Of a DNA stretch of 64,000 nt, positions 40,189 to 48,740 are shown in pieces (position 1 is the first letter of the stretch; every line of letters begins with the position of its first letter). The translations under genes were made by a program, and so were the position numbers. Origin of the DNA: Agromyces cerinus (GTDB taxonomy: Bacteria; Actinomycetota; Actinomycetes; Actinomycetales; Microbacteriaceae). The stretch is from contig NZ_JAFBCT010000001.1 in NCBI RefSeq assembly GCF_016907835.1, positions 372,001-436,000 on the forward strand, in the 5' to 3' direction. The notes below the pieces were generated by a model. It saw only the letters and a program-made list of their open reading frames with translations, was not told the DNA's origin and did no database searches.

Positions 40189-41682
40189 ATGGCCACGAAC
40201 GGTGACAACGAACTCGAGGCGCGCATTGCCGCGCTCGAATCCGAGAATGCTGCGCTTCGCGCCGGCCTCGAACAGGGTGCAGCGGATGCCGCGGCATCCG
40301 CGGTGCCGAAGGTCAAGCGCCGCTGGGGCCGGAGCCTCACCGCCGTCGTGCTCATCGTCGTCGGACTCCTGCTCGCGCCCGTCGCGGTGATCTCGGCATG
40401 GGCCCGGCTCGAACTGGCCGACACGAACCGCTTCGTGGCCACCTTCGCGCCGATCGCCGAAGACCCCGCGGTGCAGGCGTACATCGGCGACGAGGTGACG
40501 GCGGCCATCGAGGAGCAGGTCGACATCCCGGGGCTCACCTCCGACGTGTTCGACGGCATCCGCTCGCTCGGGTTGCCGCCGAGGGCAGAGACGGCACTCG
40601 GGCTCCTCGAGGGCCCGGCGACCCAGGGCATCCAGTCGCTCGTCTCCGACGTCGTCGACCGGCTGGTCACGTCCGAGGCCTTCGAGGACATCTGGGCGAA
40701 CACCCTGCGCATCACGCACACGCAGTTCGTCGCCGCCATGCAGGGCGACCCCGACGCCGCGCTCGCCATCGGCAGCGACGGCACGATCTCGGTGCAGCTC
40801 GGGCCCATCGTCGAGTCCGTGAAGGAGCGGCTCGTCGACCAGGGCGTCGGGTTCGCGAGCGCGATCCCTGAGGTGGATCGGAGCGTGGTCATCGCGCAGG
40901 ACGACGCGTTCGCGCTCATCCGCACGATCTACGCGCTCGCCATCGGCGTCGGCACCTGGCTGCCGTGGATCATGCTCGCGCTCCTCGTGGTCGGCGTCGT
41001 CGTGGCACGCAATCGCGTGCGGGCGCTCGTCTGGACGGCGGGCGGCTTCGCCCTCTCGATGGCGCTGCTCGCGAGCGGCGTCGGCATCGGGCGGTGGTAC
41101 TTCGTCGGAGCCGTGAGCTCGGTCATGCCGGCCGACGCCGCCGAGGCGATCTACTCCGGACTCATCGAGATCATGATGTCGACGGTCGTGGCGCTGCTCG
41201 TGCTCGGCGTGCTCGTGGCCGTCGTCGCCTGGTTCTCTGGCCCGTGGCGCCCCGCCCGTGCATTGCGGGGGTTCGCCGAGTCCGGGTTCTCCGCGGTGCG
41301 GCGCTCTGCCGCGTCGCACGGGGTCACGACCGGACGGTTCGGCATCTGGCTCGATCGCTGGCGGGTCATCGCCTACATCGCGATCGCGGTCGTCGCCTCG
41401 CTCGTCGTGCTGTTCTCGCGGCCCGCATCGGCGGGCTTCGTCATCACGACCGTGGTGCTCGCGCTGCTGGCCCTCCTCATCGTCGAGCTCCTCCGGCGGC
41501 CGGAGACCGAGGTCGAGGCCGCCGCCGCCGCCGAGTCGGAGGTCGAGGTCGACGAGGTCGACGAGGTCGACGAGTCGCTGCTCGTCGCGGTCGGTTCCGA
41601 CGGCGAGGCCGTCGTGGCAGTCGTCGACGAGGTCGACGTCGAGGCGCCGACTCGGCCCGACTCCGCACGTCCTGCCGACTGA
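40189..41682 (+). CDS. Large membrane protein with N-terminal coiled coil and acidic tail
   Basis: This 497-residue protein begins with a short coiled coil (about residues 8-28), one helix (50-70), an extracytoplasmic domain of about 185 residues, then several helices (about 262-420) and a Glu/Asp/Val-rich cytoplasmic tail with repeated EVDEVDE. I do not recognise the function; similar hypothetical membrane proteins occur in many actinobacteria. The ATG at 40189 follows caggggtg. It precedes perM by 31 bases and may be in its operon. Confidence 0.8.
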   Translation: MATNGDNELEARIAALESENAALRAGLEQGAADAAASAVPKVKRRWGRSLTAVVLIVVGLLLAPVAVISAWARLELADTNRFVATFAPIAEDPAVQAYIGDEVTAAIEEQVDIPGLTSDVFDGIRSLGLPPRAETALGLLEGPATQGIQSLVSDVVDRLVTSEAFEDIWANTLRITHTQFVAAMQGDPDAALAIGSDGTISVQLGPIVESVKERLVDQGVGFASAIPEVDRSVVIAQDDAFALIRTIYALAIGVGTWLPWIMLALLVVGVVVARNRVRALVWTAGGFALSMALLASGVGIGRWYFVGAVSSVMPADAAEAIYSGLIEIMMSTVVALLVLGVLVAVVAWFSGPWRPARALRGFAESGFSAVRRSAASHGVTTGRFGIWLDRWRVIAYIAIAVVASLVVLFSRPASAGFVITTVVLALLALLIVELLRRPETEVEAAAAAESEVEVDEVDEVDESLLVAVGSDGEAVVAVVDEVDVEAPTRPDSARPAD

Positions 41683-41713
41683 CCGGCCCCGGGCGGGATA
41701 GGCTCCCGTTGGA

Positions 41714-43078
41714 ATGAGACGCACGACGATCGCCCTGCTCGCCGGCCTCGAGGCATCCGTCGCCGCCCTCATCGGCCTCGGCATCGCGCTCGTGCCGCTC
41801 ATGCTGCTGTGGGCGGTGCACTTCGGCCTCGCGGTCGACGCGGCGCTGTTCCTCCGTGCCGCGGCCGACGTGTGGCTGCTCGGCCACGGCGTCGATCTCG
41901 TGCTGCAGCTCGACGCCGTGACGGCGGCGCAGACCGGCCTGCCTGGTGCCGGCGACCCGTTCCCGATCACGATCGCACTGCTCGGCTTCGCGCTCATCTC
42001 GGTGGCCTTCGCGCGTCGCATCGGCCGGCGCTCCGCCGCCGAGGGTCATTCGTTCACCGGCGGCATCTCGGCCGTCGTGGTCTACGCGGTCATCGGGTTC
42101 GTGCTCGCATCGACGGCCGGCGTCGACGGCGCGAGGTCGTCGCTCTGGCAGGCGGCGCTGCTGCCGGCATTCGTGATGGCCGTCGGCGTCGTCATCGGCG
42201 CGGTCGTCGAATCGCTGCGCGACGATCCGTTGACGGATGCCGCGGGCGGCTTCGTGCGCCGCCATGTCGCCGAGCTGCCACCGGCGCTGGTCGACACGGC
42301 GCGCATCGTCGTGCGCATCGGCGCGGGTGCGGCGTTCGGACTCCTCGCGGTCGCCGGAGTGCTCGTCGCAGGGCTCATCACGATCGACTACGCGACGATC
42401 GCGGGTCTCTACCAGTCGCTCGGCAGCGGCGTCGACGGCGGCATCGCCCTGACCGTCGCCGAACTCTCGCTCATCCCGAACCTCGTCATCTGGGGCGCGG
42501 CGTGGCTGCTCGGCCCCGGATTCGCGATCGGCGCCGGCTCCTCGGTGGCCCCGTCGGGCACCCTGCTCGGGCCGGTCCCCGGTTTTCCGCTGCTCGGAGC
42601 CCTGCCGAGCGAGGCGCAGCCGTTCGGCGCACTGTGGCTCGTCGTGCCGGTGCTGCTCGGATTCCTCGGCGCATGGCTCGTGGCGCCGCAGGCAGCGCCG
42701 TCGACACCGGAGCGGTCGCCGTCGGAGTGGAACCCGCGCGGGGGCCACGACGACGTGCGCACCGCCTGGTGGTTCCCTGCCGTGGTCGGTGCCGGTTCCG
42801 GCGCGGTCGCCGGACTCGTGCTCGGACTGCTCGCGTGGTGGTCGGGCGGAGCCGCCGGGCCGGGCCGGCTCGCCGAGGTCGGCCCCGATCCGTGGGCCGT
42901 CGCCGGGGTCGCCGCACTGGTGTTCGGCATCGGCGCGATCGCGGGCGCGTACTCGGTGCGGGCGCGCGAGCGGTCAGGGGGCGACCACGGGGCATCCGCA
43001 CGCCCGTCGTTCGACCGCCGTTTCGACGAGGAGCCGCCGCCCTTCGACCCGAACACGACCGAGGCGCTCGGCCGGTAG
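41714..43078 (+). CDS. perM: DUF6350 membrane protein, PerM-like cell-division factor
   Basis: This 454-residue protein has about nine hydrophobic segments and a charged tail ([13 protein letters not shown]). Its position immediately upstream of purN-purH and its topology match mycobacterial PerM (Rv0955), reported to stabilise the divisome. The assignment rests on topology and synteny, not on a catalytic motif. Its stop at 43076-43078 lies inside the first 78-bp repeat unit, nine bases before the first copy of the purN start. Confidence 0.78.
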   Translation: MRRTTIALLAGLEASVAALIGLGIALVPLMLLWAVHFGLAVDAALFLRAAADVWLLGHGVDLVLQLDAVTAAQTGLPGAGDPFPITIALLGFALISVAFARRIGRRSAAEGHSFTGGISAVVVYAVIGFVLASTAGVDGARSSLWQAALLPAFVMAVGVVIGAVVESLRDDPLTDAAGGFVRRHVAELPPALVDTARIVVRIGAGAAFGLLAVAGVLVAGLITIDYATIAGLYQSLGSGVDGGIALTVAELSLIPNLVIWGAAWLLGPGFAIGAGSSVAPSGTLLGPVPGFPLLGALPSEAQPFGALWLVVPVLLGFLGAWLVAPQAAPSTPERSPSEWNPRGGHDDVRTAWWFPAVVGAGSGAVAGLVLGLLAWWSGGAAGPGRLAEVGPDPWAVAGVAALVFGIGAIAGAYSVRARERSGGDHGASARPSFDRRFDEEPPPFDPNTTEALGR

Positions 43079-43273
43079 GCTCGAAGGGTGCTGAAGCTCG
43101 TCGTCCTCATCTCGGGCGTCCCGGAGGCGCGGTATCGAACCCCCGCCGGCCGGTAGGCTCGAAGGGTGCTGAAGCTCGTCGTCCTCATCTCGGGCGTCCC
43201 GGAGGCGCGGTATCGAACCTCCGCCGGCCGGTAGGCTCGAAGGGTGCTGAAGCTCGTCGTCCTCATCTCGGGC
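43075..43273 (+). repeat. Three tandem 78-bp copies of the purN start region
   Basis: Units begin at 43075, 43153 and 43231 (exact 78-base period). The first two are full length and differ at a single base (C at 43142, T at 43220); the third enters the real purN gene after 43 bases. Each carries tag-N9-gtg plus the first ten purN codons. Units 1 and 2 read 22 codons from GTG (43088, 43166) to the TAG of the next unit, giving two mini-ORFs that copy the PurN N-terminus. Confidence 0.95.
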
Positions 43274-43837
43274 ACCGGATCGAACCTTCGTGCCCTGCTC
43301 GACGCCTCCGCCGACGCGGAGTTCCCGGCGCGGGTGGTGGCGATCGGTGCCGACCGCGACGCAGAAGGGCTCGCGCTCGGCGAGGAGTACGGCGTGCCGA
43401 CGTTCTCGGTGCCGTTCACGGCGTACCCCGACCGCGATGCGTGGGGCGATGCGCTCATCGCCGAGGTGGCGCGCTGGGAGCCCGACGTGGTCGTGCTCTC
43501 GGGGCTCATGCGGCTCGTCCCGCCCGCCGTCGTCGACGCGTTCTCGCCGCACCTCATCAACACGCACCCGGCGTACCTGCCCGAGTTCCCCGGGGCCCAC
43601 GGGGTGCGCGACGCGCTCGCCGCCGGGGTCACGCAGACCGGGGCGAGCCTCATCGTCGTCGACAACTCCGTCGACGGCGGCCCGATCATCGCGCAGGAGC
43701 GCATCCCGGTGCTGCCGGGCGACACCGAGTCGAGCCTCCACGACCGCATCAAGCCCGTCGAACGGCGCCTGCTCATCCAGGCCGTGCTCGACATCGCCAA
43801 CCAGCACCTCGACCTGAAGGAACTCGCACGATCATGA
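43244..43837 (+). CDS. purN: Phosphoribosylglycinamide formyltransferase
   Basis: This 197-residue enzyme transfers a formyl group from 10-formyl-THF to GAR in purine synthesis. It has the phosphate-binding [17 protein letters not shown], the catalytic Asn-His-Asp set ([23 protein letters not shown]), and the [13 protein letters not shown] loop. Only the third copy of the repeated GTG, at 43244, opens a full reading frame. Ribosome binding is weak (gaagg directly abuts GTG), so translation may depend on coupling to the frame before it. It overlaps purH by ATGA. Confidence 0.95.
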   Translation: MLKLVVLISGTGSNLRALLDASADAEFPARVVAIGADRDAEGLALGEEYGVPTFSVPFTAYPDRDAWGDALIAEVARWEPDVVVLSGLMRLVPPAVVDAFSPHLINTHPAYLPEFPGAHGVRDALAAGVTQTGASLIVVDNSVDGGPIIAQERIPVLPGDTESSLHDRIKPVERRLLIQAVLDIANQHLDLKELARS

Positions 43838-45444
43838 GCGGCCCCGCCATCGACCCCAGCCTCTACCGTGCTCGCGACCTCGTGCCGGTGCGCCGTGCCC
43901 TCATCGCCGTCAGCGACAAGCGCGGCCTGGTCGAGCTCGCCGCCGCGCTCGTCGGCGCCGGCGTCGAGATCGTCTCCACGGGCGGCACCGGCAAGGCCAT
44001 CGCCGAAGCGGGCATGCCCGTCACGCAGGTCGCCGAGGTCACCGGCTACCCCGAGCACCTCGACGGCCGCGTGCGCACGCTCCACCCCGCCGTGCACTCG
44101 GGTCTCCTCGCCGACCTCCGCCTCGAGAGCCACGAGGCAGAGCTCGCAGGCCTCGGCATCGAGCCCTACGAGCTCGTCGTCGTGAACCTCTATCCGTTCG
44201 CCGAGACCGTCGCGGCGGGCGCCGCACCCGACGCCGTCATCGAGCAGATCGACATCGGCGGCCCCGCCATGGTGCGCGCCTCCGCCAAGAACCACGCGAA
44301 CGTGGCCGTGGTCGTCTCGCCCGACCGCTACGACGAGATCGCCGCCGCGGTCGCCGCGGGCGGCACGACCCTCGCCCAGCGCACTGTGCTCGCGCGCGAG
44401 GCGTTCCGCCACACCGCGTCGTACGACGTCGCCGTCGCCTCCTGGCTCGGCAGCGTCGTCGCTCCAGACCAGCCGGCCGAGGAGTCGCCCTTCCCGGCAT
44501 GGGTCGGCGGCACCTGGACGAAGGACGCCGACCTCCGCTACGGCGAGAACTCGCACCAGAAGGGCGCGCTCTACGCCTCGCAGGGCGGCCGCCCCGGCAT
44601 CGCGCAGGCCGTGCAGCTGCACGGCAAAGAGATGTCGTACAACAACTACGTCGACGCCGACTCCGCCGTACGCGCGGCGTTCGACTTCGACGAGCCCGCC
44701 GTCGCGATCATCAAGCACGCGAACCCGTGCGGCATCGCCGTGGCATCGGCCGGGGCATCCGACCCCATCGCCGACGCCCACCGACGGGCGCACGAGTGCG
44801 ACCCGGTCTCGGCCTACGGCGGCGTCATCGCCGCCAACCGGATCGTCACGCTCGAGATGGCGCAGACCGTCTCCGGCATCTTCACGGAGGTGCTCATCGC
44901 GCCCGCATTCGAGGGCGAGGCGCTCGAGCTGCTCTCGCAGAAGAAGAACATCCGCCTGCTGACGCTTCCCGAAGGCTTCGCACCGACCGCGGTCGAGCTG
45001 CGGCAGGTCTCTGGCGGCATGCTGCTGCAACAGGCCGACCGTCACTTCGCACCCGCGTCGGAATGGACCCTCGCCGCCGGCGAGCCCGCCGACGATGCGA
45101 CCCTCGCCGACCTCGAGTTCGCGTGGACCGCGTGCCGCGCGGTGAAGTCCAACGCGATCCTGCTCGCCTCGGCTGGCGCCTCGGTCGGCGTCGGCATGGG
45201 CCAGGTCAACCGCGTCGACTCGTGCAAGCTCGCAGTCGAGCGGGCGGGGGAGCGGGCGGCCGGGTCGGTCGCGGCATCCGATGCGTTCTTCCCGTTCGCC
45301 GATGGCCTGCAGATCCTCCTCGACGGCGGGGTGCGCGCGGTCGTGCAGCCCGGCGGCTCCGTTCGCGACGACGAGGTCATCGCGGCGGCCCGCGAGGCCG
45401 GCGTCACGATGTACTTCACGGGCGAGCGCCACTTCTTCCACTGA
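43834..45444 (+). CDS. purH: Bifunctional AICAR transformylase / IMP cyclohydrolase
   Basis: This 536-residue enzyme performs the last two steps to IMP. The N-terminal IMP cyclohydrolase half has [25 protein letters not shown] and [16 protein letters not shown]; the transformylase half has [12 protein letters not shown], the Lys-His pair in [11 protein letters not shown], and ends [15 protein letters not shown]...TGERHFFH. It starts with ATG inside the purN stop, so the two are translationally coupled. Confidence 0.97.
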   Translation: MSGPAIDPSLYRARDLVPVRRALIAVSDKRGLVELAAALVGAGVEIVSTGGTGKAIAEAGMPVTQVAEVTGYPEHLDGRVRTLHPAVHSGLLADLRLESHEAELAGLGIEPYELVVVNLYPFAETVAAGAAPDAVIEQIDIGGPAMVRASAKNHANVAVVVSPDRYDEIAAAVAAGGTTLAQRTVLAREAFRHTASYDVAVASWLGSVVAPDQPAEESPFPAWVGGTWTKDADLRYGENSHQKGALYASQGGRPGIAQAVQLHGKEMSYNNYVDADSAVRAAFDFDEPAVAIIKHANPCGIAVASAGASDPIADAHRRAHECDPVSAYGGVIAANRIVTLEMAQTVSGIFTEVLIAPAFEGEALELLSQKKNIRLLTLPEGFAPTAVELRQVSGGMLLQQADRHFAPASEWTLAAGEPADDATLADLEFAWTACRAVKSNAILLASAGASVGVGMGQVNRVDSCKLAVERAGERAAGSVAASDAFFPFADGLQILLDGGVRAVVQPGGSVRDDEVIAAAREAGVTMYFTGERHFFH

Positions 45445-45466
45445 GTCGGCGAGTTCCGAGTCGCTG

Positions 45467-45504
45467 CGAGGCCGATCGGATGCCGCGGCATCCGCTCGGC
45501 CTCG
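45467..45504. terminator. purH terminator built on the 18-base palindrome
   Basis: A 38-base near-perfect palindrome with one mismatch (45476/45495) starts 22 bases after the purH stop. Its core (45477-45494) is exactly cggatgccgcggcatccg. Confidence 0.82.
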
Positions 45505-45591
45505 ACGGCGGTACCCTTGAATCGAACCCGTGCTCATGAGGCGCCGGGCCAGGTTCCGCCCACGAAGCGGATGATTCAAGGAGAACGATCG

Positions 45592-46686
45592 ATGACGATC
45601 ACCCACGCACCGGCGACCCCCGCGACCGGCGCAAGCGCAGCACTGCCGACGGAGGCACCCGACCACGAGCGGGTGCTCATCACCCGCGGCGCCCGTTCCG
45701 GGCTCACGGTCATCGTGGCCGTGCACTCGACCCGACTCGGCCAGGCACTCGGCGGCGCCCGGCTCTGGCACTACGGCCAGTGGACCGACGCCCTCGCCGA
45801 CGCCCTCCGCCTCTCGCAGGCGATGACCATGAAGAACGCCGCGGCGGGCCTCATGCGCGGCGGCGGCAAGTCCGTCATCGCGATCCCCGCCGGCACGACG
45901 CTCGACGCCGCCGCCACCCACGACGCCATGCTCGACCTCGGCGACGCGATCGAGTCCCTCGGCGGCGCCTACATGACCGCCGAAGACGTCGGCACGAGCG
46001 CCGAGCTCATGGCCGTCGTGCACGAGCGCACCGAGCACGTCTGCGGCCTCCCGCCCGAGCAGGGCGGCGTCGGCGAGCCGGCGGACGCCACGGCCGCGGG
46101 CGTGCACGCCTCCATCCTCGCGACGCTCGGCGAGGTCTTCGGTTCGAACGACCCCGCCGGCCGCCACTTCGTGATCGCCGGCCTCGGGCAGGTCGGCGGC
46201 CGCCTGGCGCGCAGCCTCGCCGCCGCAGGCGCCCGCCTCACGGTCACGGATGTCGCGGAGGGCAAGCGCGCCCTCGCCGACGAGCTCGGCGCAGCATGGG
46301 TCGACCCGGCCGAGGCCCACCTGGTCGAGGCCGACGTCTTCGTGCCCTGCGGTCTCGGCGGCGTGCTCACGCCCGAAGTGGTGCGCGACCTCCGCGTCGC
46401 CGCCGTCGTCGGCGCCGCGAACAACCAGCTCGCCTCCCGCGACGTCGCCGCCCTGCTGCAGGAGCGCGGCATCGTCTGGGCGCCCGACTTCGTGGTGAAC
46501 GCGGGCGGGGTCATCTACCTCGACGTCGCGAGCGTGCCCGGCGCCGACCAGGCCGCCCTCGACGCCCGCATCGAGGGCATCGGCGACACTGTCGCATCCG
46601 TGCTGCGCAGCGCCCGTGCCGACGGCACGACGACGCTCGAGGCCGCCGAGCGCCTCGCTCGAACGCGGCTCGACGCCGGCCGCTGA
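45592..46686 (+). CDS. Leu/Val/Phe/Glu dehydrogenase family protein
   Basis: This 364-residue NAD-dependent oxidative deaminase converts an amino acid to its 2-oxo acid. It shows ALGGARLWHY, MTMKNAAAGLMRGGGKSVI with the catalytic Lys pair, the AEDVGT motif and the Rossmann segment VIAGLGQVGGRLAR. Length and sequence are closest to leucine/valine dehydrogenases. The usual substrate-pocket loop is altered (GEPADATAAGV), so specificity is open. ATG 45592 follows aaggag at 45578-45583. It could catabolise amino acids taken up by the Liv system. Confidence 0.88.
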   Translation: MTITHAPATPATGASAALPTEAPDHERVLITRGARSGLTVIVAVHSTRLGQALGGARLWHYGQWTDALADALRLSQAMTMKNAAAGLMRGGGKSVIAIPAGTTLDAAATHDAMLDLGDAIESLGGAYMTAEDVGTSAELMAVVHERTEHVCGLPPEQGGVGEPADATAAGVHASILATLGEVFGSNDPAGRHFVIAGLGQVGGRLARSLAAAGARLTVTDVAEGKRALADELGAAWVDPAEAHLVEADVFVPCGLGGVLTPEVVRDLRVAAVVGAANNQLASRDVAALLQERGIVWAPDFVVNAGGVIYLDVASVPGADQAALDARIEGIGDTVASVLRSARADGTTTLEAAERLARTRLDAGR

Positions 46687-46694
46687 GTCGAGCG

Positions 46695-46730
46695 CGAGGC
46701 GGCATCCCGGGCGCCCGGAGTGCCGCCTCG
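46695..46730 (+). terminator. Terminator of the amino-acid dehydrogenase gene
   Basis: A ten-base perfect outer stem (46695-46704 with 46721-46730) encloses a smaller cggg/cccg stem. It lies eight bases after the stop. Confidence 0.75.
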
Positions 46731-46816
46731 TACTCGTGCCGGACGATCCGCTGCGACCCGCTCCCGGTGACGGCGCTCGCGAGCGGAGTGCAGTTGCGCG
46801 CCAGTAGGCTCGTGCC

Positions 46817-48070
46817 ATGACGTCCCCCGCCATGCCCCCGACCGCCCCGGCCAGGTTCACCCCGGCGATCACCCCGGGGCGGCGGGTGGCCGCGGTGCTC
46901 GCCTCAGCGGCCGCCGTCTCGCTCGCCGCGATGCTCGTCTCGCTGTTGGCCTTCTTCATCGGCAGCGGCCAGTCGCCGCAGGTGCTCGGGCAGGTGTTCG
47001 GCCACTTCGCGCTCGCCGCCTTCATCACGTGGGTGCTGCTCTCGGTCGCGAACGCGGTGGGTGCCACGCGCGCCTGGTTCCTGACGCTCATCACGGGCTT
47101 CACCTCGGGCTGCCTCGCCGCGCTGATCGCGACGACCGCGACCGCCAGCTCCGCGGGCAACCCGCTCTCGGGAGCGATCTTCCTGTTCGTGGTCGGCTCG
47201 CTCGTGAGCCTCAACCTGATCTTCATCCTCTCGGTCATCGTCGGCGAGATGCTGCTCGCACCCGTGGTGTTCCGCGGCATCCTCGCCTACGCCCCCGAGG
47301 CGGTCGACCGGCGCATCGCGCTCGTGCGCATCCCCGCGTCGAACCTCGACGAAGCCGTGCTCACGCACCGCGACCGGCAACCCATCGACCAGGCGCTCGC
47401 CGACCAGCAGTGGGACAACTACTGCGCCGCCCTCGTGGCCGAGGGCTGGGAGACGATCGAGGTCGACGCGGCCCCAGAGCTGGCCGACTCGGTCTTCGTC
47501 GAGGACATGGTCGTGATGTTCGGCGACCTCGCCGTGCTCGCGAGCCCGGGCGCCGAATCGCGCCGCCCTGAGGTCGACGCGGTCGAACGCGCCGTGCGCG
47601 AGGTGCCCGGGCTCACGGTGACCCGCATCGAGCTGCCGGGCACGCTCGACGGCGGCGACGTGCTGAAGGTCGGTTCGACGGTCTACGTCGGCGCGTCCGA
47701 CCGCACGAACGCCGAAGGCATCAGGCAGCTGCGCACCCTGCTCACCCCGCACCGGTACACCGTCGTGGCCGTGCCGGTCACGAAGGCGCTGCACCTGAAG
47801 AGCGCCGTCACGGCCCTGCCCGACGGCACCATCATCGGCGACCCCGCGCTGCTCGACGTCACGAGCCTCTTCCCGCGCTTCCTGCCGGTGTTCGAACCCG
47901 AGGGCGTCGCCGTCGTCGAGCTGTCGCGCGAGTCGCTGCTCATGTCGTCGTCGGCGCCGCAGACGGCCGCCATGATCGCGAGCCTCGGCTACCGGGTGGT
48001 GACCGTCGACATCGGCGAGTTCGAGAAGCTCGAGGGCTGCGTCACCTGCCTGTCGGTGCGGGTGCGCTGA
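46817..48070 (+). CDS. Dimethylargininase-like amidinotransferase-fold protein fused to a membrane domain
   Basis: This 417-residue protein is two parts. Residues about 22-155 are four hydrophobic helices. Residues about 165-417 are a full DDAH-type domain: RIALVRIPASNLDEAVLTH, VFVEDMVVMFGD, GTLDGGDVL, SDRTN, catalytic His in LHLKS (about 326) and the catalytic Cys411 in CVTCLSVRVR. DDAH hydrolyses methylated arginines to citrulline. Free-standing homologues are about 255-280 residues, so the membrane part is an addition. The ATG at 46817 is in-frame throughout. Its 3' end overlaps the convergent ABC gene by 29 bases. Confidence 0.83.
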   Translation: MTSPAMPPTAPARFTPAITPGRRVAAVLASAAAVSLAAMLVSLLAFFIGSGQSPQVLGQVFGHFALAAFITWVLLSVANAVGATRAWFLTLITGFTSGCLAALIATTATASSAGNPLSGAIFLFVVGSLVSLNLIFILSVIVGEMLLAPVVFRGILAYAPEAVDRRIALVRIPASNLDEAVLTHRDRQPIDQALADQQWDNYCAALVAEGWETIEVDAAPELADSVFVEDMVVMFGDLAVLASPGAESRRPEVDAVERAVREVPGLTVTRIELPGTLDGGDVLKVGSTVYVGASDRTNAEGIRQLRTLLTPHRYTVVAVPVTKALHLKSAVTALPDGTIIGDPALLDVTSLFPRFLPVFEPEGVAVVELSRESLLMSSSAPQTAAMIASLGYRVVTVDIGEFEKLEGCVTCLSVRVR

Positions 48071-48740
48071 GCGAGACCGCCCGCCCGTCGTGCAGTTCGA
48101 GCACGCGGTCGGCACGGCCGACGAGGGCCGGGTCGTGGGTCGTGACGACGGCGGCGACGCCGCGGGCGTGCACGAGCTCGCCGATGAGGTCCATGACGGT
48201 CGCGGCGGTGCCGCTGTCGAGCTGGCCCGTCGGCTCGTCGGCGAGGAGCAGCTGCGGACGCGCTGCGAGCGCCCGGGCGATGCCGACGCGCTGCTGCTGC
48301 CCGCCCGAGAGCTCGTAGGGGCGCTGAGCCGCGTGCGCACCGAGGCCGACGAGGTCGAGCGACTCGGCGACGCGGGCGTCGCGTTCGGCGGGGTCCATGC
48401 GCTGGAGGCGCAGCGGGACCTCGACGTTCTCCGCCGCCGAGAGCACCGGGATGAGCCCGAACGACTGGAAGATGTAGCCGAGACGGTCGCGCCGAACCGC
48501 CGCGAGTTCGTCGTCGCCGAGGGCGGAGAGCTCGTCGTCGCCGAGGAGGACGCGTCCGCTCGACGGCCGGTCGAGTCCGCCGAGCAGGTTGAGCAGCGTC
48601 GTCTTCCCGGCGCCGGAAGGGCCGGTCACGACGAGCAGTTCGCCGGGCCGCACCTCGAGCGACACCTCGGCCACCGCGTGCACGGCCCCGGCTTTCGACT
48701 CGAAGACCCGGCTGATCGATTCGGCGCGCAGCGTGCTCAT
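48042..48740 (-). CDS. MacB/LolD-type ABC transporter ATP-binding protein
   Basis: This 232-residue ATPase has Walker A GPSGAGKTT, signature LSGGQQQRV, Walker B LLLADEPTGQLD and the THDPAL switch, all typical of the MacB/LolD/FtsE group. It is the last of four minus-strand genes (permease, permease, ATPase, ATPase) and overlaps its upstream neighbour by four bases. Its 3' end runs 29 bases into the convergent DDAH-like gene. Confidence 0.9.
   Translation of the reverse strand: MSTLRAESISRVFESKAGAVHAVAEVSLEVRPGELLVVTGPSGAGKTTLLNLLGGLDRPSSGRVLLGDDELSALGDDELAAVRRDRLGYIFQSFGLIPVLSAAENVEVPLRLQRMDPAERDARVAESLDLVGLGAHAAQRPYELSGGQQQRVGIARALAARPQLLLADEPTGQLDSGTAATVMDLIGELVHARGVAAVVTTHDPALVGRADRVLELHDGRAVSLSAPAPTGR

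Noticed and set aside
43110..43150. Possible tRNA fragment (ggttcgataccgcg on the minus strand)
   Set aside because: Only a T-arm-like piece is present; no acceptor, D-arm or anticodon arm can be found around it.
42409..47280. 1623-residue minus-strand frame across perM-purN-purH and the dehydrogenase
   Set aside because: It is antisense to well-supported genes and consists of low-complexity stretches; the triple repeat inside it is just the reverse of the 78-bp units.
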